64,000 nt of DNA from Geosiphon pyriformis (GCA_016748015.1 JAAOMT010000139.1:62001-126000), one strand, 5' to 3'. Numbered from the stretch's first letter, positions 22,765-34,119 are shown. Notes: a model not told the origin generated them from the letters alone. Numbers and translations are program-made.

Positions 22765-23760
22765 TTATTTAAAAAAGCTATCTATTTGCAACTGTTTTTT
22801 CTCTTCTTGAACTTTGAGAACAGTATTATGAATTAATGTTTTCAAAGTTTTAAAAAAGTCTGAATCAACTTTTTCACTATACTGTTCTTTACAATGGTGC
22901 AATGTATTTTTAAGTGCAGTTTTATCTTGATGTGTAAATAACAAAAACAAAGATTCATCTTCATCTTCACTTTTTAAATCTTTATTTGCATTAGAATTTC
23001 CATTATACTTGTTGTTAATAAGATCCACAATTTTATTCTCTGAGGCATAAGTGAATAATGGTTCAAACTTGTTAATATTAATGAAGTTTATTGCCAATAG
23101 CTTGTCAATATCAACATACTCAATAAGAACTTGTACTTCTTGTAGGAGTTCTTGTTCAATATCTAATAGATGGACTGGTATTTGACTATTATTTAGAACT
23201 ATGATTCAAAAAAATTTGACCACTTTACTCATGTTCTAATCAATGTATTTGCCATTAAAGTAACAATAATTTATCTAATTTATTGCTCCAGAATCTCTTA
23301 CATTAGCTGCCTTTTGATACAATTTGACAGCTTAATCCATGTTCTAATTGACGCATTTGTCATTAAAGTAGCAATGTCTTAATCAAGTTATTGCTTCAAA
23401 ATTCTCTATATCACTTGTCTTTTGATACAATTTGACAGCTTGATTTATGTCCTGATTAACACTTTTACCATATTGATAGCAATGACCTAATCGAGTTATT
23501 GCTTTAGAATTCCCTGCATCAACAGTCTTTTGATATAATTCGACCCCTTGACTTTTGTTCTAATTAATACCTTCATTATGCTGATAGCAATAACCTAAAT
23601 TGTTCATTGTAGCAGAATTCTCTACATTACTTGTCTTTTAATATAATTTGACAGCTTGACCCATGTTCTAATTAACATCTTTGCCATAAAAGTAGCAATT
23701 TTTTAATTTATTTATTGCTATAAAGTTTCCAGTATTTAAACAGAATAGATGGTAAAAATC
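22765..23760 (-). pseudogene. Chimeric frame: Sel1 repeats fused to a pogo/Tigger-type transposase C-terminus
   Basis: Read on the minus strand in one frame, five Sel1-type units of 36 residues are visible (for example AVKLYQKTSDIENFEAIT and RLGHCYQYGKSVNQDINQ), each with one or more stops. A segment follows without a frame change: HLLDIEQELLQEVQVLIEYV, then an open 110-codon stretch (22765-23097) that is acidic (SEDEDES) and ends QLQIDSFFK. That tail looks like the C-terminus of pogo/Tigger transposases, and QLQIDSFF fits the PCNA-interaction consensus Qxx(I/L/M)xxFF. Most stops are TAG where another unit has CAG, or TGA where it has CGA. A captured host Sel1 gene fragment replacing the catalytic domain is the simplest reading; a decayed standalone Sel1 gene is the alternative. 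Confidence 0.6.
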
Positions 23761-23799
23761 TAATTTGAGATTTTTACATTTTTAAAAAATACCTCCAAA

Positions 23800-24200
23800 C
23801 AGCCACAACAATTAACATGGCAATGATAATTCAGTTTGTTTATCTTCCAATAGTCTTAACAATTAATGCGACAATGATAATTCAGTCACTTATCTCCTAA
23901 TGACTTTAACAATCAATACAACAATAATAATCAGATTCACTTACCTTTGGATGGTCTCAGTAATCAATACAACAATAGTAATTCACTTACTTTTAGACAG
24001 CTACAACAATCCACATGAATATATTAATCAAATTTGCTTATCTCTAAATGGTTATGGCAATTAATGTAACAATGATAATCAGATTTATTTACTTTTGAAT
24101 AGCCTTGACAATCAATGTAACAATGATAATTTACTTCACTTATCTTTGGATAGTTATGGCAATTATCACAGCAATGCTAAATAAATTACTTAGTGGCTTG
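23800..24200 (-). repeat. 51-base tandem repeat, about eight units
   Basis: The word CAATRATAAT recurs at 23821, 23872, 23922, 23973, 24070, 24121 and, as CAATGCTAAA, at 24172, with one degenerate unit near 24020. The period is 51 bases, or 17 codons. On the minus strand several units translate as YHC(Y/R/H)(I/V)(N/D)C, a Cys-x3-Cys pattern. The array lies upstream of the Sel1 frame, and whether it is coding is not established. Confidence 0.75.
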
Positions 24201-25199
24201 GGCAATTATTCAATATTTGCCACTAAGGCAAAGCAGAACATACTATTTTACACTAATTTGTTTGTTGTAACTTTTAAATTATACCAATAAAATAATAAAT
24301 TAATAAATAAAGCAAATAATAATAGATTAATATAAGTCTTATTATTGTAATACTTAAATGCAAAATAGTGTTAATATTTTAAAATAATATTTGAAGCACC
24401 TTTTATAATCTGAAATACCTTACATGTTTGATTAAATATGAGATGACATCTAATGTTCATATCTAATATCATATGATTATAGTGTGACTATAGAGAGTAG
24501 AAATTACTTATATTCTGTTATCATATTTGTGAGAATAGAGACTATAAAGAGATATATATAGTAAAAGTAACTATAAAAAGATAATATTACATATAAATAG
24601 TTTTGGTTTTTAAAAAAATGTGATTATAAGAAAATAGTAACTATAACCAGAAAGACTATAAAGAAAGTTTACTGTATCTTACATTAAAGAACATACCAGC
24701 TAATAAAAATATTGGATGACAATCAAAGAATAGCAGCTGACAATATTAGTTATACTCAAAAATAACAAAAAAAAAGACATGATAACTGCCTACCAGAACA
24801 ACCAATAGAATTCAAGATTGAAGACCAAGTACTGTTATATCATACAAAAGCTAAAAAACAATGGAGTGGAAAGTTTAACTCAAAATAGAACAGTTCATTC
24901 CACATACATGAAGTTTTAGGAAATAAAGCTTACAAATTATGATTGGAAGACAGGATTTTAAAAAAAGTAGCATATGGAAATCAGTTAAAAATTTATCATA
25001 CAAAACAGGAATTATTATTATCAATACCTTAGCTAGAAACACAAATTTCATTAATCAGACCAAAAGATATATTATAAGATCTGAAACCAATCATCATCAT
25101 TGAAATGTAGACAATGTGCAACAAATTAAATTAGGAAATTCAAATATATATAGCATCTAAAAAATAGCAAAAAATGATAGAACTTTCAACATAAACTTA

Positions 25200-25938
25200 T
25201 CAGATCAAATTTTACAACTCTCAAAACAACTATTTGACACAATTCAACAATTTTCTGCTCAAATAGAAGTGACAATTAATAGAGAAAAAATATGCTATAA
25301 AGATAAGAACAAGAAAGGGATGAGTACGAGTTCAACTAGAACTAATTATTCTCATCTTTACATCCTACTTAAGAAATAAATTTTACAAAAAGAAATTAAA
25401 TTGTCTTAGGTGGAGCTTGAAAAAAGAGTAAAGGAATGAAAAAAAGTTTATAAAAAAAGATACTTGGTTTCTGAGCTCAAAGAAATCAAAGAAGTTTTAG
25501 TTCATAGGATTGATCTTCCCAAAACAGAGAATAAACACCAGACAATACAAAAAAATAGAAAGAAAGACTTCTTCCAGCTTATTGGTTCTACAAAATAAGT
25601 AAACAATTAGATTTAAAGATGCCATATAGAGACTTTAACCAAAAAACTTTCAACAAAAAAGCAATACAACAAGTAGAAAAATTCATAGAAAGAAGCAACC
25701 TGACCTTATATTACAAAGCAGTATACTGACTATATGCTGCTTTCCAACATTGTTTAAATGTACTGTTATATGGATTTATAAAGACAATAACAGTTAACAA
25801 CATAGAATAAATTACTAATTGACAGTTTGAAGACCTAAAAAAAACAATACTTGATGCAACCATCAAACATTACACAAATAAAGACATAGGAACAGATACA
25901 TACAATTTCACAGAAACTCAATTCTAAAAAGAGAGAGA
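25200..25938 (+). pseudogene. Element D ORF3, diverged homologue of family I ORF3
   Basis: The region after integrase is broken by many stops. It contains NQKTFNKKAIQQ, a helix LYAAFQHCLNVLL and, near the end, TILDATIKHYTN. These line up in order with NFTKKAIQK, LRAAFRLYNLFHTCKNIL and LIILDYYLEI of element C ORF3. It ends next to the polypurine tract. The homology is weak and judged by eye. Confidence 0.5.
25926..25938 (+). promoter_or_regulatory. Element D polypurine tract
   Basis: AAAAAGAGAGAGA lies directly before the 3' LTR, where a plus-strand primer is expected. Confidence 0.75.
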
Positions 25939-26981
25939 TAATATTATCCAAGTAGAAAAACTGATCCAAAGTTATGAAAAAATGTGACCAGAATATAACA
26001 TAACACAGAATAGTGTACAATAATGTTGAATAACATGTTATAATTTAGGATAGTGCAGAATAATATGTTACAACATAGAATAACACAAAATAACACAGAA
26101 TAACACTAGATAATATGTTATAATATAGGATAACTAGTAATAATATAGAAGAATGAAGCAATAACAGAAATAACAAAGCAATAGTTAAAAATAATAAAAC
26201 AATCAGATACAATCCTGTAAAACCAAAAGAAAGTATAAAAGTAAGTAATTATAGAAGATAGAAACAGACAAACAGATAGATATGAACCACTAAACAAAAA
26301 TCAAATATCCATACCTTTTTATCATTTATTATATTCCATATTCATCTTCTAAAATAAATTAATTATTAAGAAATCAGAATTATGAATTCATGTTCTCGAA
26401 CTTTGTAGAATTTATGTGAATTAACCATTGTTTTATATCTTTATTCCAAGACAGATGCCCTTAATATAACTGCCTCAAACTATTAATGATTTGGACCAAT
26501 CACTTTTAATCACAGCAATTAACAATACTAATTCTTTTCTTTCTTTTTTTATTTTTTTTATTTTTATTTTTATTTTATTTTTTTTATTCTTTTGTGGAGT
26601 AGCAACATAGTAAAATCAACTGTCTGAGAATAAACTTTATGATAGCCTGATAAAAGAGGGAAGCTCCTCTTAAGTTTTTGGATATTAACATTATTTTGAT
26701 AGCTTATCAGAAAGGTAAAAAAACAATGCTAGATTCTAATAACTGTGCTTGTTAGCTCAGAGAAAAAAGCTTACTTTTATAAGAAGTTGCAATCAGCAAG
26801 AACCAAAACTCTGTATCTTATAACCAAAAAACTTAATGGGTAAATTCACAACCAGTAAAACAAGACTTTTAGAAACTGATAATCAAGATTAAGTCACCAA
26901 AATTATACAAAACACATCTTATCAATAATTGACTACATCAAACATTATCATCTCTCTACTCTACCAAGTTTACCCATAACA
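25939..26981 (+). repeat. Element D 3' LTR (1043 bases)
   Basis: It starts TAATATTATCC and ends CCCATAACA. It aligns with the 5' LTR along its whole length, with mostly transition differences. The copy in E starts TGTTATTACC. Confidence 0.88.
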
Positions 26982-27211
26982 CCAGTCTAGTCTTGGATGT
27001 TAGCTTCTCATCACAGAATCAGGTGGGTAATATAGTAATGGGAAAGGGCTTGAGTGAGACCATTAATAGTAAGACTGCTGTAGTTTTGGGCATGTCTGTT
27101 CCTTCTAAAGTAGTTAGATTGGAAAATATATTGGAAGATCTTTTTGCCTCAATTCTAAGCTTGTTAGCTTACTTTAATAGTTTGGTTTTGGCTGATAGTA
27201 TGCTTTTCTAA
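26982..27211 (+). pseudogene. LINE 1 ORF1, part 3 (C-terminal end)
   Basis: An open stretch with VGNIVMGKGLSETINSK and a coiled-coil-like end LENILEDLFASILSLLAY, stopping at 27209-27211. It continues ORF1 from 14782 across element D. ORF2 follows after about 15 bases. Confidence 0.7.
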
Positions 27212-27224
27212 TCCTCTTTTCAAT

Positions 27225-30200
27225 AAGTAGTTTAGTGTAGAAAATTTTATATGTAATATTAAAGGAATGAACAAATCTGTTAAGCAAGAGAATATTATTT
27301 ATTGGCACAAAAAAATAAATAATTTGGTCTTTATTGTCATTGAAATAAAATTGAGAGGTAAGATTTGTTCATAAATTGTGAACAAGTTTGATGGTATTTA
27401 AGTTTTTATTTATGGTTTGAAATTTGGTCATCTGAACTCTGGTGTTGTTATTATAATGGACATTAGTTTAACAAAACATGTATCCAAGATTTCAGAGATT
27501 GCTGATAAATTACTGTTTATCAAGCTGCTTTTTAAGAATAAGTTATCCATTTCAATTTTGAAACTTTACACTAGTGCTGTTCTAGTTGTATATCTGTTTC
27601 AAGCTAATAATGTTAACTCTTTAATTGCAAATGCTGTGGGTGAATTTTTTTTTGTTATCTTGGATAGAAATTTCAATAAAAATAGTTTGCACAAGTGTGC
27701 TAGTTTCAAGAAATTCTTTGATCTGGATTTGGTTAATTTTTTGTCAGGTAGTTCAGTTGCAAAGAGTTCCATATAGAAAAATTCAAGAAATGCCAAAAAA
27801 ACTATTAATTATGTATTTGTCTTTTTAAACTTAATTAGTACAATAATTAGTTATAATGTGTTGAACATTAGTAACTACTTTGATACTGATTATTAAGCTG
27901 TTTTTGTGTCAGTAAATTTGGGAGAATTGCTAGATATGTGGTTAAACTCTCTTTGCAAACATATAAATAGAAATTGTTGAAAGTTTAATTTTAAGAGTGT
28001 AAATGATATTAAATAGACTGAGTTCAAAAAAGCTTTGGTAGCAAATACCACTATGTTTTCTGATGATTTCATAAAGTTTAAAAAGTTTTCAAATTTGGAC
28101 ATGATGTGAAATACTATTTATAAAATAATGTGTCTGTTGGCTAAAGAGGTTTTAAAAAAAATGGTTCAAAAACTATGACAATATCTTTACTAAAGAGTCA
28201 TTAAGATTTTACAAGCTGGAACTTTTAGTGTCTAAAATTGTTAGAACTTCTTGGCTAGTCTCTTATGATAAGTTTGTATTATTGCTGATTAAATGGAAAA
28301 GTCTTAATACTGTTAATGCTTCTGTGATTAAATTTCTTTTTCTTTTAAGGTCTTATTTTAATGATATTAGATCTGTTTTAGAAAATCTTATCACTTCTCT
28401 AAATTGCTGAAATTAGAGCATACTAGGGAATCTCAGATCAGGTTTGCTATTGATAAAATAATAGAAAATTTTGTAGTAAATAAGAGTTGTACTATTGGAA
28501 ATATATTGGAGCAGCTCTTTTACAAGATAGTATTAAACCATTTGATTGTTAATAATAAGCTAATTCTAAAGCCTGATCTTGTCAAGTCCAAAGTAAATAA
28601 AATTATAAAAGACTGGACTCAGAAGTGTAAAGTGGTTACAAATCTTTCTATTAATTGGTTTTATCAATATTGACCTTTGAATTATATTTTTAATAATGTT
28701 TTTTCAAATATAATGTGTTTAATCAATTTTGAAGAGATGTTTGATATAATCTCAGCTCTGCCTAATAAAAAGACTGCCAGTCTTTCTAGCATCTCGAATA
28801 AATTGTAAAAGCATTGTGACAAGTCTGTTTTGGATATGTTTTTGGTGCTTTTGAACTTTTGTTTAATTTATAAGTCAGTGCTTGGTTCTTAAAAAAAGAC
28901 TTGGGTTTTAATAATTCCCAAACTGTATAAGTGAAAAAGCATTTTTACAAATATTTGACTTATTGCTTTGATTAAGACAGTTCATAAGATTCTTTCCAAA
29001 ATTATTTTAGACAAGATCTCTTTGGCTTGTAATACTTTTGATGTTCTTCATGAGAATAATTTTTCTGTTCTAAAAGATACAATGACACAATTCCCTATTT
29101 TTGCTATTGGTTCAGTAATAGAGAATACCTTAAAAAAGAACTGTAAACTGTGGCTGATTTTGCAGAACATACATAAGACTTATAATTCTGTTAGATAAGA
29201 ACATCTCAAGAAAAGTTTGATTAGAGTCAAAATATGTAACAGATTCATTAAATTTTTTGGTAGTATTCACAATGATCAAATTAACAGAGTTATAATTAAT
29301 TTCAGTTTGACTGATGATTATCAAGTTTATAATAAGTTAGATCAAAGAGAAATCTTTTTGCCTCTTTTCTGGTGCATATTTTATAATCCACTTTTGTGTA
29401 AAATCAAAAAATAGAAAAGAATGTGTAATTATAGGTTGAATTTTCATTATGTTGCCAAAACTGGTCAAGCAGAATTTCAGACTGGACTGATTTTTTTTTT
29501 TGCTGCTGGTGCTTTTGTTGATGATACAATCTGAATTAATAGTAATTAGGCTGCCACACAGCATATTCTCAATATTACTAATAAATTTTTTAGGATTAAT
29601 AATATTTCTATAAATAATAATAAGACAATAGCTATCTTTATTAACTGCAGGATTGCAAACCATTTTTATCTGTCAATGGTATGTCTATTTTTGTTGCCAA
29701 AAAAAGGAAATTTCATTACTATCTGGATATTTTTTTATTTTCTGAGGATTTGTCAAAGCCTAGCTTGGTTAAGGCACATTTGAATGTCCAGTTTTTTGCC
29801 AATTTTGTTTTAAGAAAAGTAATTTATAATAAGCAGTTTTTGTATCTAGTGTTAACAGTTTTTTATCCTATTATTAACTATCAGACTCAATTCAGTTTTG
29901 TTTCTATTGGTGTGTATAATAAATAGAATACTCTAATTTACAAAAACTTAAAGTCTAAATCTGGTCTGTTACTTAATTTTTCCAATGATGCAATATATCA
30001 TCTCTTTTTATATGATTTAAAAACTTTTAAACAGATTCAGGCAGAAAACAAGTTGGCTTCTATTGTTTGTTTTGTAAATTCTTTTGGAATTTTGGTCATT
30101 TTTTTGTACATAGATTACATAACTTACAAATTCTTAGCTAATATCTATATTACTCTTTACTTTTTTTGGCTCATATTAATATTAATTTATTAAATAATTT

Positions 30201-30711
30201 CTTGGCTAGTATAGTCCATATTTTTCTAAAATATGATCTGTTTTTGAGTAGTCTTATGACCAATGTTTTTTGTTTTCAGAATGGTACTTCTGTATTACTT
30301 GTTCTTAATAAACCAATATATTTTAAGTGTATTTCTTTGCTTTGGCAGTATAGAATTGCTTTTGTGGACCAACATTGCAATCACACTAGTATAGTTTTTA
30401 ATTGAAAAACATTCAAGAAATAAAAGAAATTAGACCCATGTGGCCTAGTTCCCAATTGGTTCGAGCTTTTAGTTCATTTTCTTAATGATATGGTCTTTTC
30501 TCTTGTTTGTTTTCCTCTTTTAAAAGACATTAGTTTATCAAATATTCTTGGTTCTCATAAATTTGGAGTTGTCCATGATGGTTTATTGGGTGTTGATGCC
30601 AGTTATCTTTCTGTTTATATGGATAGATCTTTGTGTAGTTTGAAGACTGTTAACATAAGGGCTAGTGAAGCTGTTTTTTTTGAGGATATTAATCTTGGTT
30701 TAGGTGTTGGT
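27225..30711 (+). pseudogene. LINE 1 ORF2, part 1 (endonuclease, RT, start of RNase H)
   Basis: AP-endonuclease-type region at 27267-27990: CNIKGMN, EIKLRGKI (E of the ETK motif kept), FVILDRNFN (the GDFN Asp changed), KKTINYVF and DTDY where LINE 2 keeps the catalytic His. The RT (28400-29680) is recognisable by ALIKTVHKILSKII and NNFSVLKDTMTQFPIFAIGS, with an intact FVDD at 29514-29525. An RNase H start (30490-30711) has SVYMDRSLCSLKTV and FFEDINLGLGVG, then element B. There are many stops, largely at Trp, Gln and Arg positions. Confidence 0.85.
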
Positions 30712-30930
30712 TGTTACCAGACAAAATTAAAGATATTGTTTAGCATGAAATTACTCTTATAAATCTTATTATTAATTAGCATATATTATCATTTCAAATT
30801 ATCACTTATTACATTAGCAAAATATCTGAAATTATCATTTAATTAATAACCCAATTTGTACATAACACAAATGTAACCTAAGTGCGATGATCAATCATGC
30901 AATACCCTAAAATATGTAACATTTAAAAGT

Positions 30931-31041
30931 TTGCCAAAATTTGTAGAAATTCACCAAAATAATTGCTAGTTTACCGAAATATCTAATAGTTTGTAGAAAT
31001 AACTTGTAGTTTGCCGAAATGTATCTTTAGTTCAGCAAAAT
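30931..31041 (+). promoter_or_regulatory. Phased motif array in U3 of element B
   Basis: Decamers of form TTNNCRAAAT or TTGTAGAAAT start at 30931, 30941, 30951, 30971, 30991, 31011 and about 31031, on an exact 10/20-base lattice. The best-preserved units in A and C read TTCGSCGAA, a near-palindrome containing CpG in otherwise AT-rich DNA. It lies about 50 bases upstream of the TATA box, so a tandem regulator-binding array is likely. Confidence 0.65.
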
Positions 31042-31088
31042 TGTAGAAAAGAGCAAAGTTCAAGTTCATGGAATAGTGTTACAACAAG

Positions 31089-31096
31089 TTGTATAA
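31089..31096 (+). promoter_or_regulatory. TATA box of element B 5' LTR
   Basis: TATAAAAA in the context gttgtataaaaaaagagc. The same block is conserved in the A and C LTRs (TATAAAAG at 51490 in C). Transcription would start about 30 bases downstream, at the U3/R border. Confidence 0.65.
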
Positions 31097-31683
31097 AAAA
31101 AGAGCTTCTCTTTTCAAGAAAATATATCTTACTTTAGATTTATTACTTAGAACCATTTCTATATACACAAAAAGAAATAAATATCAAATAATTTGAAAAA
31201 CCAAATTCTTTAATTATTGCACTTGGAAAATCCCCAAAACCCAACTAACGTTTTGAAATTGATTAGCTACCAATTTCAGTAACACTGTTAGTGACTCCAG
31301 GCCTGAATAGAAAATGTTTCCCTTAACAGAATTCTATTTCTTTTACATTTCTTTTATTTTCTTATTATAATCATTAGGGTAGCTTATAGACGAGATTCCT
31401 GTAGAAGAGTTGACTTTCACAGCAAAGTAACTACACATTTTTAGTGAGCTTTCAGATGAGCAATTCCTAGGAAAGAGTTGATGTTTACTACAATGTAACT
31501 ACACAAAGCAACTGGCACAGAATTGGCCATTCTACTTATAAGCCTAGCAGTTCAAATTATAGGAGATAATTTGAAGATAAAATTCAGTTATTGGAGGTTC
31601 AAACACTTCCCATAGTTATGAATTAACAGCATTACAACAAACATACAAGAGCTAAGAAGAAACCAAAAACATCCAGTAACATT

Positions 31684-31701
31684 TGGTGCTCTTCCACGGA
31701 A
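31684..31701 (+). promoter_or_regulatory. Element B primer binding site
   Basis: TGGTGCTCTTCCACGGAA, two bases after the LTR. It is the same site as in A with two transitions. Confidence 0.75.
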
Positions 31702-31730
31702 ATAACACAGTAACAACAACTTCAAAAGTG

Positions 31731-33510
31731 GTGACTCAAACAAATTCAAGAACTCTAGAGTATTATCAGTCAATCTACACCCACTGCAAGCAGAGATTTG
31801 ACATCCCAAACAAAATTGAAACATTCAAGAAAACACTTTACCAGTACATTAAAAATCACATCAACAATTATCTTTTTGGAGACTACAACATTTCAGAAGT
31901 TAGACTCAACTTATATGAAAACTTAGTACATCACTCTCGTCTAAACACTCAGGATTTTAACAGTCAAACACTTGAAACATATTTCCAAGAACTCAACTTC
32001 AATATCATTCAGTATTGTAAAGAGAATTACCCAGTAGAACAGAAATTTTCTCTTAGTTTTGAATCAGAAACAGAAGAAAGAAAAAAAAAAGGAAACAAAA
32101 ACTCAGAACTACTCCCAATACATCTAAAACCACTGCCAAACATTTACAAACTCCAGAACCAGGAACCAGCTTTAAATTACCATTCTCAATCACACTATTT
32201 CCAGCTTTACTTGCTCAACTGCAAACACCAAGCTCACCACTTATTCAGTTTTCAAGAATAGAAGATTTTCAGTCATCCAAAAGCCCTATTCAACAACAGG
32301 AACCAATATTAACCAGCACAAACCTTATTAACTACTTAGCAGAAAATTGAAGTGAAGAGACCAAATTAGAACAAGAAACAGAAGACTCAGAAAATAAAGA
32401 AGAAATGGCTTCCACATATATCGCAAAAATCTCTGAGTTCACAGGAAAAAACAGTGAAACCAGTTCTCAAGAATGGCTTGACAAAGTCTCAAAAGCAGGA
32501 AATGCAAATGGTTGGAATGCTGTCAGAATGTTAAAAGCAATTCTATACTTCTTATAAGGAACAGCCAGTGAATGGTTTAAAAACTTGGAAGCCCCACTAG
32601 AAGACTGGGAAGCATTCAAAACTGCTTTTCTAAAACAGTTTACTGACAATAACACTTCCATTACCCTTCAAAATCGGTTCCAAAATATCAAGCAAGAACT
32701 AAGTAAATCAGTTATAACCTATTTTGGAAAATTCAACAAACTGCTTAGAAGGATTCACCAATTGGAAACAAATAAATACTACTCCAATGCACAAATCTTG
32801 GATCAATTCATTGCTGGACTAAAAGACAAACTTATTAAGAAAGTTTGCCCACATACACCAAAAGATTTAGCCACTGCTATTTAACAGGCAAAAAACTATG
32901 AAATGGCCATGGAAAAAGCCAACCATATCAAACTTGTTAACCTGGCTATTGGAGAAACCAGCTCAGCAGCTAAAGAAAAGATTGACCAATTAACCAAGAA
33001 AGTTGAAAACTACTTCACCAACTAACAGCAACAACAACAGCTGCAGCAATCACAACAACCACAAAAATACCAACCCCCACAATGATACAATCAAAACAAC
33101 TTTGGACCACCATCCAACAACCAAATCCAAAATTGCCATTACTGTGAAATCTCTGGCCACTGGAAAAAAGATTGCAGAAAGCTACAACAAGACCAACAAA
33201 ATAGGAGTAATTAACGTTACCCTCTACCACAGCAATCTTATTATCAACTACCACTACCAGTTTACTATCCACCAAGACCCCAATACCAAAATAACTATTA
33301 TCAGCCCATCTTACAGCCAATCCAACAGCAATACCAACAATCACCCACACAATATTATCAAGTACCTATTCGAAAATTGATTACACAAAATCAATTCACA
33401 TCACAAAACCGATACCAAGTAAACAACAATAGAATCAATTCGAATAACCAATTGGTTCCCTAAAATTCTACTCAACCAAGACCCAACCACTATCACACTC
33501 AACCCAGTTA
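31731..33510 (+). pseudogene. Element B gag
   Basis: The N-terminal domain (to about 32080; LEYYQSIYTHCKQRFDIP) is followed by a frameshift at the A run 32086-32095. The capsid domain (32400-32990) has WLDKVSKAGNANGW, FKTAFLKQFTDNN and QILDQFIAGLKDKL. A Gln-rich stretch and an intact CCHC knuckle at 33134-33175 (CHYCEISGHWKKDC) follow, then a Tyr/Pro/Gln-rich tail. There is no ATG at the beginning of the frame; GTGGTGACT is the conserved start-region sequence. Stops replace Gln codons in several places. Confidence 0.87.
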
Positions 33511-33689
33511 TTTAACAATGCCAGAAGAACAGAATTTTCACTATACTGCACTCTCGGAAGGTAAAGCTGCAGCACAACAACAAAATTTTTTTCATAACCA
33601 CATCATTATTCCACCAGCTAAAATTGCTGAAAATGCCAATCTCTCTGATATCTTTCCTTTCGAGTTCAAAGCCAATGAATCACTATTTC

Positions 33690-34110
33690 TACTTAGCAAT
33701 GCTGCTGCAAATGAACAGAAAGCAATCACAGCTATGTATACTGAAGCTGAAGTTGAAGAAAAAACAATTCGCTTAATCTTAAACAGTGGATCTACTGGAA
33801 GTATTATTACTTACCAGTTGATACAACAGTTAAAAAGAAATGTTGACTGACCAGCTTAAACAGTAATTGTCACTGCTGATGGCATGAAAAAGACTCCAGT
33901 GAGAAAAATTGACAATTTTCCATTCACTCTTGATGGAATCACCATTCCAGTCAAAGTTCTTGTAATGGATGCTCCTTAGTATTAAGCCCTTGTCGGAAAT
34001 GACTGGCTTCAAAAAGCCAATGTGAAATTAGACTGGGAAACCCAAAAACTACAAATCTCTTATCAAGGACAACATGTTCAAGTACCTGCCACTTGTGGTA
34101 CATTCAACAA
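33690..34110 (+). pseudogene. Element B aspartic protease
   Basis: LILNSGSTGSIITYQLIQQL has NSG at 33782-33790 in place of the catalytic DSG. The rest is well kept (KKTPVRKIDNFPFTLDGITI, ALVGNDWLQKA) but has TGA, TAA and TAG stops that are Arg or Gln codons in A or C. It is in frame with gag. Confidence 0.85.
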
Positions 34111-34119
34111 ATGCTCCAA

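Larger units (their letters stand above)
22624..24674 (-). mobile_element. Tc1/mariner-pogo-like transposon inside element D
   Basis: A 2051-base element with imperfect terminal inverted repeats. The left end reads TAGTGAACTCTTTTTATAATC; the right end, reversed, reads CAGTAAACTTTCTTTATAGTC. They match at 16 of 21 positions and all five differences are transitions. TA flanks both sides (22622-22623 and 24675-24676), as for Tc1/mariner-type insertion. Several CTATARTCAC-like words repeat near both ends. Removing it plus one TA rejoins the integrase homology of D. Inside are a minus-strand Sel1/transposase-tail frame and a 51-base tandem array. The catalytic DDE domain is not visible, so it looks non-autonomous. 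Confidence 0.8.
21880..25110 (+). pseudogene. Element D integrase, interrupted by a DNA transposon
   Basis: The integrase runs from 21880 to 22621 and resumes at 24677. The catalytic positions GIDLVG, LLSDQKTHFVNN and NRLVEQFNQ keep the D, D and E residues. The second Cys of the zinc-binding HHCC is Tyr (CDLY). The frame runs to NEENFEAI, where the pogo-like element enters at a TA. Beyond it the homology resumes with RTYQLIKILDDNQRIAADN, then QVLLYHTKAKKQWSGKF. One base is missing at the resumed side, in addition to stops. Confidence 0.82.
14783..26981 (+). mobile_element. Element D: family II Ty3/gypsy-like LTR retrotransposon
   Basis: Full-length inactivated element of about 12.2 kb, of which 2051 bases are a later DNA-transposon insertion. 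The order is 5' LTR, PBS, gag, protease, Cys-rich domain, dUTPase, RT, RNase H, integrase, ORF3, PPT, 3' LTR. It has the same plan as family I, but the proteins are clearly diverged and the LTRs unrelated except for the TAACA end. It is inserted in the ORF1 hinge of LINE 1. The target duplication is not clear: only CC is shared between the left flank (..AGTTTCC) and right flank (CCAGTC..). Confidence 0.88.
30712..31681 (+). repeat. Element B 5' LTR (970 bases)
   Basis: TGTTA..TAACA ends. Compared with the 3' LTR, the first roughly 165 bases show about 12 differences, all transitions. U3 has the phased array (30931-31041), then TATA at 31089 and AATAAA near 31167. Confidence 0.93.

Noticed and set aside
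22765-23760. Sel1 repeats as an ordinary host gene
   Set aside because: They lie entirely between inverted repeats with TA duplication, carry stops in most units, and continue in frame into a transposase tail.
24201-24620. Additional small gene between the 51-base repeats and the right TIR
   Set aside because: Only a short open stretch with no recognisable features; subterminal repeat words account for the part near the end.
30931-31041. CRISPR-like array
   Set aside because: Ten-base degenerate units with no unique spacers, located in an LTR promoter of a eukaryotic element.
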